64,000 nucleotides of DNA from Bacteroidetes bacterium UBA5697 (GCA_002420145.1 DIHL01000038.1:1-64000), one strand, 5' to 3'. Counted from the stretch's first letter, positions 17,989 through 27,026 are shown. A program made the numbers and translations. The notes: a model not told the origin generated them from the letters alone.

Positions 17989-19311
17989 ATGCAAAAAGTG
18001 AACTTGTTTTGGTTTAGAAGAGATTTACGTTTAGATGATAACGCAGGCCTTTATCACGCGCTTAAAAAAGGCTTGCCAGTTTTGCCTATTTTTATTTTTG
18101 ATAAAAACATTTTAGATAAATTAGAAGATAAAAAAGATGCCAGAGTCGAATTTATTCATCAAGCAATTTTAAAATTAAAAGAGCAGTTAAAAGAAACAGG
18201 GTCTTCTATTAAAGTATTTTATTCTACACCAGAAAAAGCATTTAAAGAATTGGTAAATGAGTTTGATATTGAATGTGTTTATACAAATCACGATTATGAA
18301 CCATATGCAGATGAAAGAGATGCAGTGGTTAAAGATTTTTTAAGTAAAAATAAAATAGAATTTAAAACGTATAAAGACCAATGCATTTTTGAAAAAGATG
18401 AGGTGACAAAAGATGATGGAAAACCTTATACTGTTTTTACGCCTTATAGCAGAAAATGGAAATTACGATTAACAGATTTTCATGTGAAGGCTTATCCAAA
18501 CAAAAAATATTTTAAAAACTTTATTCAAACAAAATCTTTTGAAATCCCAACTTTAAAAGACATGGGATTTGAAAAGTCAGGATTAGAATTTCCATCAACC
18601 ACAATTAGTAAATCCATAGTGACTCATTATAAGGAGCAACGTGATTTCCCTGCTATTAAAGGCACTAGTAAATTAAGTGTGCATTTACGTTTTGGAACAG
18701 TTAGTATTAGAGCTTTAACAAAACAAGCTTTATTGTTAAACGAAACTTGGTTGAATGAATTAATTTGGAGAGATTTCTACATGATGATATTATTTCATTT
18801 TCCGCATGTTGCAAAAAATTCATTCAAATCTCAGTATGATAGAATAGAGTGGAGGAATAATGAAAGTGAATTTAAAGCATGGTGTGAAGGTAAAACAGGA
18901 TTTCCAATTGTGGATGCTGGTATGCGCGAATTGAATGCAACAGGTTTTATGCATAACCGAGTGCGGATGATTGTGGCTAGTTTTTTAGTGAAAGATTTAT
19001 TAATTGATTGGCGCTGGGGCGAAGCTTACTTTGCACAAAAATTATTAGACTTTGATTTGAGTGCTAACAATGGTGGTTGGCAATGGGCAGCAGGTAGCGG
19101 TTGTGACGCAGCACCTTATTTTAGAGTGTTTAATCCAACAGAGCAAACTAAAAAATTTGATCCAAAATACGAATACATTAAAAAATGGGTTCCTGAATTT
19201 AATACACCTAAATATCCAAAACCAATTGTAGATCATGCTTCGGTACGATTAAGAGTATTGGCAGTTTACAAAGACGCATTAACAGAAAATAAACAAACTA
19301 AGTTGTTTTAA
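17989..19311 (+). CDS. phrB: Deoxyribodipyrimidine photolyase (cryptochrome/photolyase family)
   Basis: Light-driven repair of pyrimidine dimers with FAD. The 440-residue protein has an N-terminal antenna-binding Rossmann domain (LFWFRRDLRLDDNAGL at residues 5-20) and the C-terminal FAD domain: NELIWRDFYMMIL, GKTGFPIVDAGMREL, GFMHNRVRMIVASFL, IDWRWGE and NNGGWQWAAGSGCDAAPYF. The conserved Trp residues of the electron-transfer chain (W in LIWRDF, DWRWGE, GGWQW) are present, favouring a class I CPD photolyase over a cryptochrome. Its 3' end overlaps the convergent sensor kinase gene by four bases, with no terminator between them. Confidence 0.93.
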   Translation: MQKVNLFWFRRDLRLDDNAGLYHALKKGLPVLPIFIFDKNILDKLEDKKDARVEFIHQAILKLKEQLKETGSSIKVFYSTPEKAFKELVNEFDIECVYTNHDYEPYADERDAVVKDFLSKNKIEFKTYKDQCIFEKDEVTKDDGKPYTVFTPYSRKWKLRLTDFHVKAYPNKKYFKNFIQTKSFEIPTLKDMGFEKSGLEFPSTTISKSIVTHYKEQRDFPAIKGTSKLSVHLRFGTVSIRALTKQALLLNETWLNELIWRDFYMMILFHFPHVAKNSFKSQYDRIEWRNNESEFKAWCEGKTGFPIVDAGMRELNATGFMHNRVRMIVASFLVKDLLIDWRWGEAYFAQKLLDFDLSANNGGWQWAAGSGCDAAPYFRVFNPTEQTKKFDPKYEYIKKWVPEFNTPKYPKPIVDHASVRLRVLAVYKDALTENKQTKLF

Positions 19312-20540
19312 ATAGGAAAGACAATACTCACGCAAGCGCCGTTTTCGTTTTTAAAAACTACTTGTGCATCTATTTGGTCGCATAAAGATTCGATAAGCGA
19401 TAAACCAAGAGCAGAATCTTTTCTAGAATTGATATCTGCAAAACCAACACCATTATCAGTGATGCAAATTTGAATTCTATCATAAATCAATTGCATTTTT
19501 ATTTTGATGCTTGGCTTTTCATTTACAGAGTTAAAGGCGTGTTTTAAAGAATTGGTGATGGCTTCGTTTACAATTAAACCAACTGGAACAGCTTTTGTAA
19601 TTTCCAATTCAATGACTGCTAGTTCTTCAATGATTTCTATTTGTTTGGATTGAATAGGAAAGCTTTTAACTAGCTCTTGTACTAATTCAGATAAATATTG
19701 TTTAAAATTAATTTTTGATAAATTATCTTTTTTGTACAATCGTTCATGAACCATGGCAATACTCATGACTCTATTTCTTGATTCAATCATCAATAATTTA
19801 GATTCTTCGCATGGCGCTTTTTCTGTTTGAAGATTCAGTAAGCCAGTAATGATTGCTAAGTTATTTTTGACACGATGTTGTATTTCAGCGAGAAGAGTTT
19901 CTTTTTCTTTTAATGATTGAGCAATAATTTTTTGGGCGTCTTGCTCTTTCTTCAAAAGACCTAAAGATTCATTATTTTGTCGGTTAATTAGCTTAACAAC
20001 TAAATACACCATAATCACAGTTATAAAAAAAGTAAGAACACTGTTGTAGACTAAAAGGATTTCATTATCGCGCTCAGATACAGTTGTGTTTTTTAAACTA
20101 TCAATATCAAATAACCACGCACACAAAAAGCTAATGGCAATAATTGAATATAAAATAATGGTTCGAAGATTTGATTTAGTTGGGTTATGAACCAATGCTA
20201 CGCAAAAGATAAGCGGAAAAAAGTATAAATAATTTCCAACATTTACGGCATACTGTTGAACAATGATAAATATAGAAACACAAGTAGTTGTAACAAAAGT
20301 ATAGGTCGCAAGATTATGGTAACCTTTAAAATTTAAAAGTAATACCGCTAATGCTGTGAAAACAGAAAATGTAGCAATAAATGTGGGGTATTTAGCATTG
20401 ATAAAAAACACCGTTGTTATTCCTGCAACAGAACCAACAAAGGCAATCCAGGCAAATAAATTTACCATCCTTGCTTCACGTTTTTCGTAAAATTCCATTT
20501 CGGATTTTACGCCAAGGTTTATTAAGTTCCCAAGAATCAT
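19308..20540 (-). CDS. Membrane sensor histidine kinase, HisKA_2 type
   Basis: The 410-residue protein has about six transmembrane helices in residues 25-190, a short coiled segment (QNNESLGLLKKEQDAQ), then a HisKA_2 dimerisation domain with the phosphoacceptor in EIQHRVKNNLAIITGLLNLQ (about residue 222). The ATPase domain shows the N box (NEAITNSLKHAF), the DNGVGF G1 box and a Gly-rich GLSLIESLC segment. Such kinases usually signal to stand-alone response regulators; none is encoded next to it. The stimulus is unknown because the sensor part is only a membrane bundle. The start could also be Met15. Confidence 0.88.
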   Translation of the reverse strand: MILGNLINLGVKSEMEFYEKREARMVNLFAWIAFVGSVAGITTVFFINAKYPTFIATFSVFTALAVLLLNFKGYHNLATYTFVTTTCVSIFIIVQQYAVNVGNYLYFFPLIFCVALVHNPTKSNLRTIILYSIIAISFLCAWLFDIDSLKNTTVSERDNEILLVYNSVLTFFITVIMVYLVVKLINRQNNESLGLLKKEQDAQKIIAQSLKEKETLLAEIQHRVKNNLAIITGLLNLQTEKAPCEESKLLMIESRNRVMSIAMVHERLYKKDNLSKINFKQYLSELVQELVKSFPIQSKQIEIIEELAVIELEITKAVPVGLIVNEAITNSLKHAFNSVNEKPSIKIKMQLIYDRIQICITDNGVGFADINSRKDSALGLSLIESLCDQIDAQVVFKNENGACVSIVFPI

Positions 20541-20583
20541 TATTTTTTAGTGCTGATTTGCGAACTTGAATATACAATATTTA

Positions 20584-22260
20584 TTAAAACGATGGAGAAG
20601 AAATTGTTCTAAATTTTTTCTTCTTAGGTCTAACGCTTTTTGGATATTTTGAAGAGTAACCCATTTTAATCACTTTTGATTCATTAGGATTTAAAACAAT
20701 TTTCCAAGTTAATTTCCCAGATGCTTTATCAAAAGTAGCACCAGAAATCTCATTCACGTTTATTTCTTGGTCGGAGTTTGATGCTACTGGAATTTGATCT
20801 TCTACGATAATTGATACAGGAATATCGCGCGTGTTTTTTATAGTGGTTTCATATTTTAATACTTCCTTTTCATAATTTCCTACAATCGAGCGCTGGTAAT
20901 CTTGTTTAGATTCTTTGCGAACCATTTGAATTTTTTTGTCTCTTCCTAGTGATATAGTTAACGAATCATCTAAATCAATCGTTTTAATAAATGTTTTTCC
21001 AATGTATGAACCTCCAAAATATACACTCGCATCGCCACTTACTAAATCTGGTAAATCTTTCAGTGCTAATTTAGTTTGTAAAAACACATCCTTATCTAGA
21101 GCAGGAACAGCTTTGTATTCGTAATAAGCATTTACTGTTTTTTCTAATACATCAACAGTGTATGGTTTTGAATCAGAATATACCGTGTAGGGTTGTTCAA
21201 TAGTATATTCAGTACTTAACATATCCACTTCAATTTTTTTAAATTGAATTTGATTTTGTTTCGCTTTTTTATCTGCTACTTTTTTACTTATTTCTTGTTC
21301 TTCTTCAGAAAGTATTTGCACTTCTTGTAATTTTGACTCTGAATTAACAACTCCTGGCAATACCTGAACATATTGAGCAATGTTGTTTTCTTCGGCAACT
21401 TGCTCGTTACCTAAATACCACTTGCTAAGCTTGGGAATATTAATTCCGATATCAGGATTTGCAGTTGATAAAATGATTTTGATATCTTTCCAATCTAAGC
21501 CTGAGTTATTAAATAAAATGGCTCTATACACTAATGTTACTTCTTTACCAGTGCCTTCTGTTCTGATATCATATTTAGGTGTCCAGCCAGCTGTTGGGAT
21601 TAAGTATTTAAATGTGATGGTTGTTTCAATATCTTTGTTAGCCACAAATGTTGCTGTAATGTCGCTGGTTGGGGGATTAACTTCAGCATCTAATTCTACT
21701 AATTGTTTTTGATATTGAGAACGTTGCTTATCGTATTTTACTTTTACTTTATTGTTTTTAAAAATAAGTTGATTGATTTCTGTACTGCGTTTTCTATAAA
21801 AGTCGGCTGATTTTTCAACGTCAGCAATGCTTACTCCAGCTTGTCCTCCAATAGATTGATTTTTAAATAATAATGATTTTTCTGTTTCTAAGGCATCTTG
21901 TTCAAATTTTAATAATGCTAGTTTGTCTTTATACAACATCACACTATCTTTCAAGTTTTGAATTTTTTCATTGTCTTTTTTCTCATCCAAATAATTTGTA
22001 TGTGTATTGATGTATAACACATTCACCTCAGATGAACCGGGTGTTAAGTTAATACTTCGTTCATCCAAGCGGGGAGAAAGTCCAGTGAATGTGACTATGT
22101 TTTTGCCTTTCTTTAATTTAATTTTCACTTCATGATTAAGTTCTGCTCCAGTTAAAAAAACAGTTACTTTCTTAACTTCAGAAGTTGCGTTAAATTTATT
22201 TTCTTGCGCGTTTATTTTAATAACGCATATTAAAAGAAAACCTAAAATTGATTTTTGCAT
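20584..22260 (-). CDS. DUF4139 (mucoidy inhibitor MuiA-like) secreted protein
   Basis: The 558-residue protein has a signal peptide (MQKSILGFLLICVIKINAQ), then a DUF4140-like N-terminal domain (VKKVTVFLTGAELNHEV and following), a predicted coiled coil (about 85-190), and a DUF4139 beta-rich body with GWTPKYDIRTEGTGKEVTL and FFGGSYIGK-like segments (VYFGGSYIGKTFI). This matches the MuiA family, whose biochemical role is poorly known; a cell-envelope role is inferred from secretion. Its start lies three bases after the PorP/SprF stop, so the two are probably translated from one transcript. Confidence 0.88.
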   Translation of the reverse strand: MQKSILGFLLICVIKINAQENKFNATSEVKKVTVFLTGAELNHEVKIKLKKGKNIVTFTGLSPRLDERSINLTPGSSEVNVLYINTHTNYLDEKKDNEKIQNLKDSVMLYKDKLALLKFEQDALETEKSLLFKNQSIGGQAGVSIADVEKSADFYRKRSTEINQLIFKNNKVKVKYDKQRSQYQKQLVELDAEVNPPTSDITATFVANKDIETTITFKYLIPTAGWTPKYDIRTEGTGKEVTLVYRAILFNNSGLDWKDIKIILSTANPDIGINIPKLSKWYLGNEQVAEENNIAQYVQVLPGVVNSESKLQEVQILSEEEQEISKKVADKKAKQNQIQFKKIEVDMLSTEYTIEQPYTVYSDSKPYTVDVLEKTVNAYYEYKAVPALDKDVFLQTKLALKDLPDLVSGDASVYFGGSYIGKTFIKTIDLDDSLTISLGRDKKIQMVRKESKQDYQRSIVGNYEKEVLKYETTIKNTRDIPVSIIVEDQIPVASNSDQEINVNEISGATFDKASGKLTWKIVLNPNESKVIKMGYSSKYPKSVRPKKKKFRTISSPSF

Positions 22261-22262
22261 AA

Positions 22263-23168
22263 TTAATTAAATTTAAAGGTGAAACTAAGTTCGTGAATTA
22301 TTTCGGAATATTTTGCATGAAGCCAATAGGGTTCTATGCCATATAAAATTTGCCATTTACGATGATTATAACCCAGTTTAGCAATGAGTGAATAATAATT
22401 AAAATCAGTCATTCTAGTTCCTATTCCTCCTATCAATCCTTTTTTCCCAGCCAAATGTATATTTATAGAATGTTGTTGAAATTTATTTAAATGAGAGATT
22501 TCACTTGATATATATTGTTTATTAAAAGCGCCCTGATACCAGAGTATAGCGTTTAGTTTTCTTGTTATCGGCTTATAAGTTTTAAAGTATAGTGTTTGTG
22601 TTGTTGATGTTATTGCTCTATCGTTTGAAATGATAGTAGCAAACTGACGCGGTTGGTACGAAAAACCAAATAAAAAGCGTTCATAATTTATTAATCCACC
22701 AAAATTTATATCTACTGATTGGAAATTATGTAGCGTGTCAGGAAATTCTTTGTTATACAATCGAGAAATAGTATTTGAATTTGCTAAATGGTCATTAAAG
22801 TGAACACTTACACCCCAACCCGTGCTTATTGCATTAAAAAACAGTAATTGATAGGCCAAACCGACACCAACTCTATTTAAGTTTGTTTTTGATTGATTTA
22901 CAAAGCCGTAATCAACAGAGAGCCCTATGTTTTGTTTTTCAAAAAAATATTGACCACTTAATTGGGCGTCATTTTGACTTTGAGATACTCGTGAGGAAAG
23001 AGTGACTTGTTTGCCGCTATAATTTTTATTGAAATACGGATGAATAGCAGAAAATGCAGGATTATAGCTAACGATATGATTTGCAGGATTATTTAAAAAA
23101 ATTATTTGAGACTTAGCATAAATACTAAGAAACAAGATGAACGTTATATGATATACATATTTTTTCAA
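22263..23168 (-). CDS. PorP/SprF family type IX secretion membrane protein
   Basis: The 301-residue protein has a signal peptide and the PorP/SprF opening: NNPANHIVSYNPAFSAI, where N-P-A near the start marks the family, followed by alternating amphipathic strands (LSSRVSQSQNDAQLSGQYFF, VGVGLAYQLLFF) consistent with an outer-membrane beta-barrel. Members accompany the type IX secretion system and gliding or surface-attachment machineries. Two type IX cargo proteins occur elsewhere in this window (26459 and 48425). It is upstream of and coupled to the DUF4139 gene. Confidence 0.85.
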   Translation of the reverse strand: MKKYVYHITFILFLSIYAKSQIIFLNNPANHIVSYNPAFSAIHPYFNKNYSGKQVTLSSRVSQSQNDAQLSGQYFFEKQNIGLSVDYGFVNQSKTNLNRVGVGLAYQLLFFNAISTGWGVSVHFNDHLANSNTISRLYNKEFPDTLHNFQSVDINFGGLINYERFLFGFSYQPRQFATIISNDRAITSTTQTLYFKTYKPITRKLNAILWYQGAFNKQYISSEISHLNKFQQHSINIHLAGKKGLIGGIGTRMTDFNYYSLIAKLGYNHRKWQILYGIEPYWLHAKYSEIIHELSFTFKFN

Positions 23169-23213
23169 ATCATTGATATATCATATAGACGTTCATGTTT
23201 TATAATTCCATAA

Positions 23214-26200
23214 TTAAACCACCATGTTCACAATCTTCTTGTGAACCACAATTACTTTTTTAGGTTCTTTACCATCTAAGTATTTAGCCGTTTGTTCGTT
23301 GGCTCTTACAATCGCTTCCACTTCTTGTGTAGTTAAAGTTGCCGCTAACTCTAATGTAAATTTAACTTTACCGTTAAAGGATACAGGATAGTTTACATTA
23401 TCGTCTACTAAATATGCTTCATTAAAATCAGGGAAAGCAGCTGTTGAAATACTTTCAGTATGACCTAATTGTTTCCACAATTCTTCTGCAATGTGCGGTG
23501 CGTAAGGAGATAAACAAACTAATAAGGGTTCAAGGATTGCTCTCTTGTTACATTTTGCATCAGTTAATTCGTTCACACAAATCATAAAATTACTGATAGA
23601 GGTATTGAAAGAAAAACGTTCAATATCTTCCGTGATTTTTTTGATTGTTTTATGTAATGTTTTTAATTCTCCTTTAGTTGGTTCGTCATTTGTCACGTTA
23701 AGTGCATTAGAAGAATCCTCCCCCGCCCTTTGGGCACCCCCTCCAGAGGGGGACATGTAAAACAAGCGCCATAATTTTTTTAGGAAGCCTTGTACACCTG
23801 TAATACCATTGGTATTCCAAGGTTTACTTTGCTCTAATGGACCTAAAAACATTTCGTATAAACGCAAAGTATCTGCTCCAAATTTTTCACAGATATCATC
23901 GGGGTTTACTACATTATTCCATCTCTTGGACATTTTCTCCACTACTGGCTTTGTTTTGAAAGAAATATTTTGGATTTTATTCTCAGTAAAATCAAAGTAC
24001 TCGTGTTTAGTCCAATAACCCTCATCAGTTATTAAAATTGAACCTGCATAATATGGTTCATCTGCAATCCATTCATCAATATTCAAAACAGAATTCATTA
24101 CATACTTCACTTTTGCCCTATTCTCCTGAAACAATTCTGTTTTAATTGGAGACTTATTCTCCTTATCAAAAAACTCAATATCTAAACCAGAATCTATGCT
24201 TAAATACACATGACAATGTTCTGATCCATTACCAATATCCAATCTCTTTATCTCTTTTCCTTCTTTCTTGATTATAATTTCCTTCGATATACTATTATAC
24301 TTTTCAATCTCTTCTCTGTTTATAATAAATTGTTTCATTAATTCGGAAGTTCCTCCAATCATCCCTTGGTTAATCAACTTCTTCGCAGGTTCATCAATCG
24401 CAATGTATCCAAGGTCTTTTAAAAATTTAGTCCAAAAGCGCACGTATAATAAATGCCCAGTAGCATGCTCACTACCGCCAATGTATAAATCTACTTGTTG
24501 CCAGTAGTCGCTTAATTTTTTAGAGGCAAATTCACTACCGTTAGTTGCGTCCATGTATCTTAAAAAGTACCAAGAACTTCCTGCCCAACCAGGCATCGTA
24601 CTATGTTCGTAATCGTATTTGCCTTCGTGTTTCCAAGAAGCTGCGGCACGCGCCAATGGTGGCTCGCCATCTTCAGTTGGTAAGTATTTATCTACTTCAG
24701 GTAATACTAATGGTAATTCATTTTCATTTAATGCATAAGGAATATCATTCTTGTAGTAAACAGGAATTGGTTCTCCCCAATAACGCTGACGGCCAAACAC
24801 TGCATCACGCAAACGGAAATTCACTTTACCTTTTCCTAAACCTTTTGCTTCAATCTCCGCAATGGCTTTTTTCATCGCGTCTTTAACCTCTAATCCATTT
24901 AAAAAATCAGAGTTAATTAATTTTCCTTCTTTCGCATCGTACGACCCTTCGACTTCGCTCAGGGTGCCATTTGTTGAACCAGCTACAACTTCTAAAATTG
25001 GTAAACCAAAATGCTTGGCAAAACTATAATCCCTGCTATCATGCGCTGGCACTGCCATCACAGCACCTGTTCCATAACCTGCTAATACATAATCACCAAT
25101 CCAAATAGGCACTTGTTTTCCAGTGAAAGGATGTTCAACATAAGAACCTGTAAACACACCCGTAATTTTATTAATGTCCGCTTGGCGTTCGCGCTCGCTT
25201 CTATTTTTTGCTTGAGTGACATAAGCTTCAACAGCTGCTTTGTTTTCTGTTGTCGTTAAGCTTTCTACTAATTCATGTTCTGGTGCTAAGGTTACGAAGG
25301 AAACACCAAAAACCGTATCAGGGCGAGTAGTAAATACTTCTATTGAATTTTCAGAACCTTGAACCTTGAACTTTAAAGAGGTTCCTTCCGATTTTCCAAT
25401 CCAGTTACGTTGCGCTTCTTTTAAACTTTCGGTCCAATCTAATGTATCTAATCCATCTAACAGTCTTTGAGCATATGCTGTAATACGCATGCTCCATTGT
25501 TTCATTAATTTACGCTCTACAGGATAACCACCACGTTCACTCACACCATCTTTAATTTCATCATTCGCTAAAACAGTTCCTAATTGCGGACACCAGTTTA
25601 CAAATGATTCACCCAAATAAGCTAAGCGAAAATTCATTAAAATATCACTCTTCTTTTTTTCGTCAAATGCTTTCCACTCTTCGCCAGTAAAAGGTTCTAA
25701 GTCTTTTTCAATATCGCCTGTTAGTGTGTCATCTAATTTGCAATTGAAACCTTTCGTTTCAAATACTTTAATTAGCGTTTCAATAGGCTCTGCTTTATTC
25801 GTGCTTTTGTTGTACCAACTATTAAATATTTGAATAAAAATCCATTGTGTCCATTTGTAATACTCAGGATTGGATGTTCTTACTTCTCTGTCCCAATCAA
25901 ATGAAAAACCAATTTTATCTAGCTGCTCACGGTAGCGTGCAATGTTTTGTTCAGTAGTAATTTTTGGGTGTTGCCCTGTTTGTATCGCATATTGCTCAGC
26001 AGGCAAGCCAAAACTATCGTAACCCATTGGGTGCAATACATTAAAGCCTTTATGGCGTTTATATCTCGCAACAATATCAGAAGCAATATATCCCAAAGGA
26101 TGTCCTACGTGTAAACCAGCACCAGATGGATATGGGAACATATCCAATACGTAGTACTTTGGTTTATCTCCACCATCTTTAGCAGCAAAGGTTTTATTAG

Positions 26201-26252
26201 CAGCCCAGTACTTTTGCCAATTGCTTTCTATCTCTTTAAAATTGTATTCCAT
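23214..26252 (-). CDS. leuS: Leucyl-tRNA synthetase carrying repeat-derived insertions
   Basis: Charges tRNA-Leu. Class I signatures: HVGH at residues 48-51 (PSGAGLHVGHPLGY) and KMSKR at 773-777. The editing domain is present (FTTRPDTVFG near 307; GTGAVMAVPAHDSRD near 394). At 1012 residues it is longer than the 800-930 usual. One part is a roughly 100-residue insert before KMSKR (about 660-765), a place where Bacteroidota LeuRS commonly carry an insert. Two short stretches look like translated dispersed repeats: TLSEVEGS near 430 (DNA 24944-24966) and MSPSGGGAQRAGED near 833 (DNA 23716-23754). Both keep the frame. A TTTG-N19-TATCTTTA promoter lies just upstream. Confidence 0.97.
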   Translation of the reverse strand: MEYNFKEIESNWQKYWAANKTFAAKDGGDKPKYYVLDMFPYPSGAGLHVGHPLGYIASDIVARYKRHKGFNVLHPMGYDSFGLPAEQYAIQTGQHPKITTEQNIARYREQLDKIGFSFDWDREVRTSNPEYYKWTQWIFIQIFNSWYNKSTNKAEPIETLIKVFETKGFNCKLDDTLTGDIEKDLEPFTGEEWKAFDEKKKSDILMNFRLAYLGESFVNWCPQLGTVLANDEIKDGVSERGGYPVERKLMKQWSMRITAYAQRLLDGLDTLDWTESLKEAQRNWIGKSEGTSLKFKVQGSENSIEVFTTRPDTVFGVSFVTLAPEHELVESLTTTENKAAVEAYVTQAKNRSERERQADINKITGVFTGSYVEHPFTGKQVPIWIGDYVLAGYGTGAVMAVPAHDSRDYSFAKHFGLPILEVVAGSTNGTLSEVEGSYDAKEGKLINSDFLNGLEVKDAMKKAIAEIEAKGLGKGKVNFRLRDAVFGRQRYWGEPIPVYYKNDIPYALNENELPLVLPEVDKYLPTEDGEPPLARAAASWKHEGKYDYEHSTMPGWAGSSWYFLRYMDATNGSEFASKKLSDYWQQVDLYIGGSEHATGHLLYVRFWTKFLKDLGYIAIDEPAKKLINQGMIGGTSELMKQFIINREEIEKYNSISKEIIIKKEGKEIKRLDIGNGSEHCHVYLSIDSGLDIEFFDKENKSPIKTELFQENRAKVKYVMNSVLNIDEWIADEPYYAGSILITDEGYWTKHEYFDFTENKIQNISFKTKPVVEKMSKRWNNVVNPDDICEKFGADTLRLYEMFLGPLEQSKPWNTNGITGVQGFLKKLWRLFYMSPSGGGAQRAGEDSSNALNVTNDEPTKGELKTLHKTIKKITEDIERFSFNTSISNFMICVNELTDAKCNKRAILEPLLVCLSPYAPHIAEELWKQLGHTESISTAAFPDFNEAYLVDDNVNYPVSFNGKVKFTLELAATLTTQEVEAIVRANEQTAKYLDGKEPKKVIVVHKKIVNMVV
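23716..23754. repeat. GC-rich palindromic repeat inside leuS
   Basis: Reads tcctcccccgccctttgggc then accccctccagagggggac on the plus strand. It contains the near-palindromes gccctttgggc and ccccctccagaggggg, far more GC-rich than the surrounding gene. On the coding strand it gives SPSGGGAQRAGED without a frameshift. The CCCCCTCNAGAGGGGG core is of a kind often dispersed in Bacteroidota genomes. Confidence 0.65.
24944..24966. repeat. CTTCGACTTCGCTCAG palindromic repeat inside leuS
   Basis: Arms accct and agggt flank tcgacttcgctc. The core shares CTTCGACTnCGCTCAG with the intergenic copies at 38437 and 57562. On the coding strand it is read in frame as TLSEVEGS. Confidence 0.7.
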
Positions 26253-26273
26253 AATGCTTGATTTTGCGAGGTG

Positions 26274-26304
26274 TAAAGATAGAACTTAACCGCAAAGAGG
26301 CAAA
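26274..26304 (-). promoter_or_regulatory. Putative leuS promoter
   Basis: On the minus strand: -33 TTTG (26304-26301), a 19-base spacer, and -7 TATCTTTA (26281-26274), close to the Bacteroidota consensus TTTG-N19-TAnnTTTG. The -33 element falls inside a dispersed repeat (accgcaaagaggcaaag). Confidence 0.5.
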
Positions 26305-26308
26305 GGGT
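26288..26308. repeat. Short AACCGCAAAG-type dispersed repeat
   Basis: aaccgcaaagaggcaaaggg shows two imperfect nine-base units (accgcaaag, aggcaaagg). It resembles in period the units of the repeats flanking the GxxExxY gene at 60762 and 61285. Confidence 0.4.
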
Positions 26309-26317
26309 TTATGCAGA

Positions 26318-26380
26318 TTTCGTTATTGCGTATCACGCTAAGTTTGAGATTGCTTCGTCGTTCCTCCTCGCAATGACGAT
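26318..26380. repeat. ATTGCGAGG-type dispersed repeat
   Basis: On the minus strand the stretch opens gtcattgcgaggaggaacga and continues cgaagcaatctcaaac. This GTCATTGCGAGG...GAAGCAATC arrangement is a widely seen intergenic repeat type in bacteria. It lies between leuS and the terminator of the next gene. Confidence 0.55.
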
Positions 26381-26385
26381 TTCAT

Positions 26386-26425
26386 AAAAAAACCGCATAA
26401 TACTTTGAGTATTATACGGTTTTTT
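26386..26425 (-). terminator. Terminator after the small type IX cargo gene
   Basis: Arms aaaaaaccg-c-ataatac (387-403 of 26 kb) and gtattat-a-cggtttttt (409-425) pair with a single C/A mismatch and a 5-base loop. It lies about 34 bases downstream of the stop at 26459. Confidence 0.8.
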
Positions 26426-26458
26426 CTGTGTATTTGAGGTTAGATAACTCTTAATGTC

Positions 26459-26809
26459 TTATTCAAATACAAGCTTTCCAGTTTCAACAACTTCTTTGTT
26501 GTTTAAAACATTGAAGGTATAAATTCCTTTCGATAGGTTTCTTCGCAAATACTGGGTTTCTTTTTCTACAATTGAGACTCTGTCAACCTCTTGACCCAAG
26601 GCATTGTATAATATAAATTCCATTCCGGTTTTTGGTTCGTTTACTTTAATCACTAAAACTTCTGCCGAAGGATTGGGATATATGTTTACGTATTTTGTTT
26701 TATGCGAATCTGCATTTATAATAGAGTTTTGCTGAGTAGAATTTGCTGTTTGTGCTTTTACAGAAACAACTAAAAATAATAATCCGATAATTGACAAGTA
26801 TCTCTTCAT
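26459..26809 (-). CDS. Very small protein: signal peptide plus type IX sorting domain
   Basis: Only 116 residues. A signal peptide (MKRYLSIIGLLFLVVSVKAQ) is followed by about 20 linker residues and then a complete type A type IX C-terminal domain: VNIYPNPSAEVLVIKVNE, FILYNALGQEV, and the closing GIYTFNVLNNKEVVETGKL. In normal cargo this domain is at the end of a large protein; here there is almost no passenger. It could be a remnant of a larger gene whose middle was lost, or a genuine mini-protein. A terminator follows and leuS is transcribed away on the same strand, so it is a single-gene unit. Confidence 0.8.
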   Translation of the reverse strand: MKRYLSIIGLLFLVVSVKAQTANSTQQNSIINADSHKTKYVNIYPNPSAEVLVIKVNEPKTGMEFILYNALGQEVDRVSIVEKETQYLRRNLSKGIYTFNVLNNKEVVETGKLVFE

Positions 26810-26909
26810 TTTCTTTATACGTTTTTAGTAAAAATAGATGAAAAGAATAAAAAATAAAATTTGTTTCAAGAGCATAATCTGATTATCGGAAATCATGAGA
26901 ACTCTCTAT

Positions 26910-26933
26910 AAAACCTTTAATAATAAAGGTTTT
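26910..26933 (-). terminator. Terminator-like hairpin after the deoC operon
   Basis: Ten-base arms aaaaccttta (910-919 of 26 kb) and taaaggtttt (924-933) with a 4-base loop, about 95 bases past the stop of the short aldehyde dehydrogenase. The following T run is weak. Confidence 0.5.
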
Positions 26934-27026
26934 GAAAACACTAACGTTTTAATGTTGAAAAAATAAATTGTAGAAAAATTGAAATTATTTTCTTCAATAA
27001 TTAAAAATTCTTCTGGAAAAGACGAA

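Noticed and set aside
23930..24270. About 100 extra residues in LeuRS before KMSKR as a foreign domain
   Set aside because: Bacteroidota LeuRS usually have an insert at this place; the sequence differs but nothing indicates transfer.
24545..24886. Plus-strand open frame of 113 codons opposite leuS
   Set aside because: Antisense to conserved LeuRS residues; composition is atypical for a protein.
25354..25376. Direct repeat aaccttgaaccttgaac inside leuS as a third insertion
   Set aside because: The encoded FKVQGSEN lies where LeuRS normally has FKV.G residues before FTTRPDT, so ordinary homology explains it.
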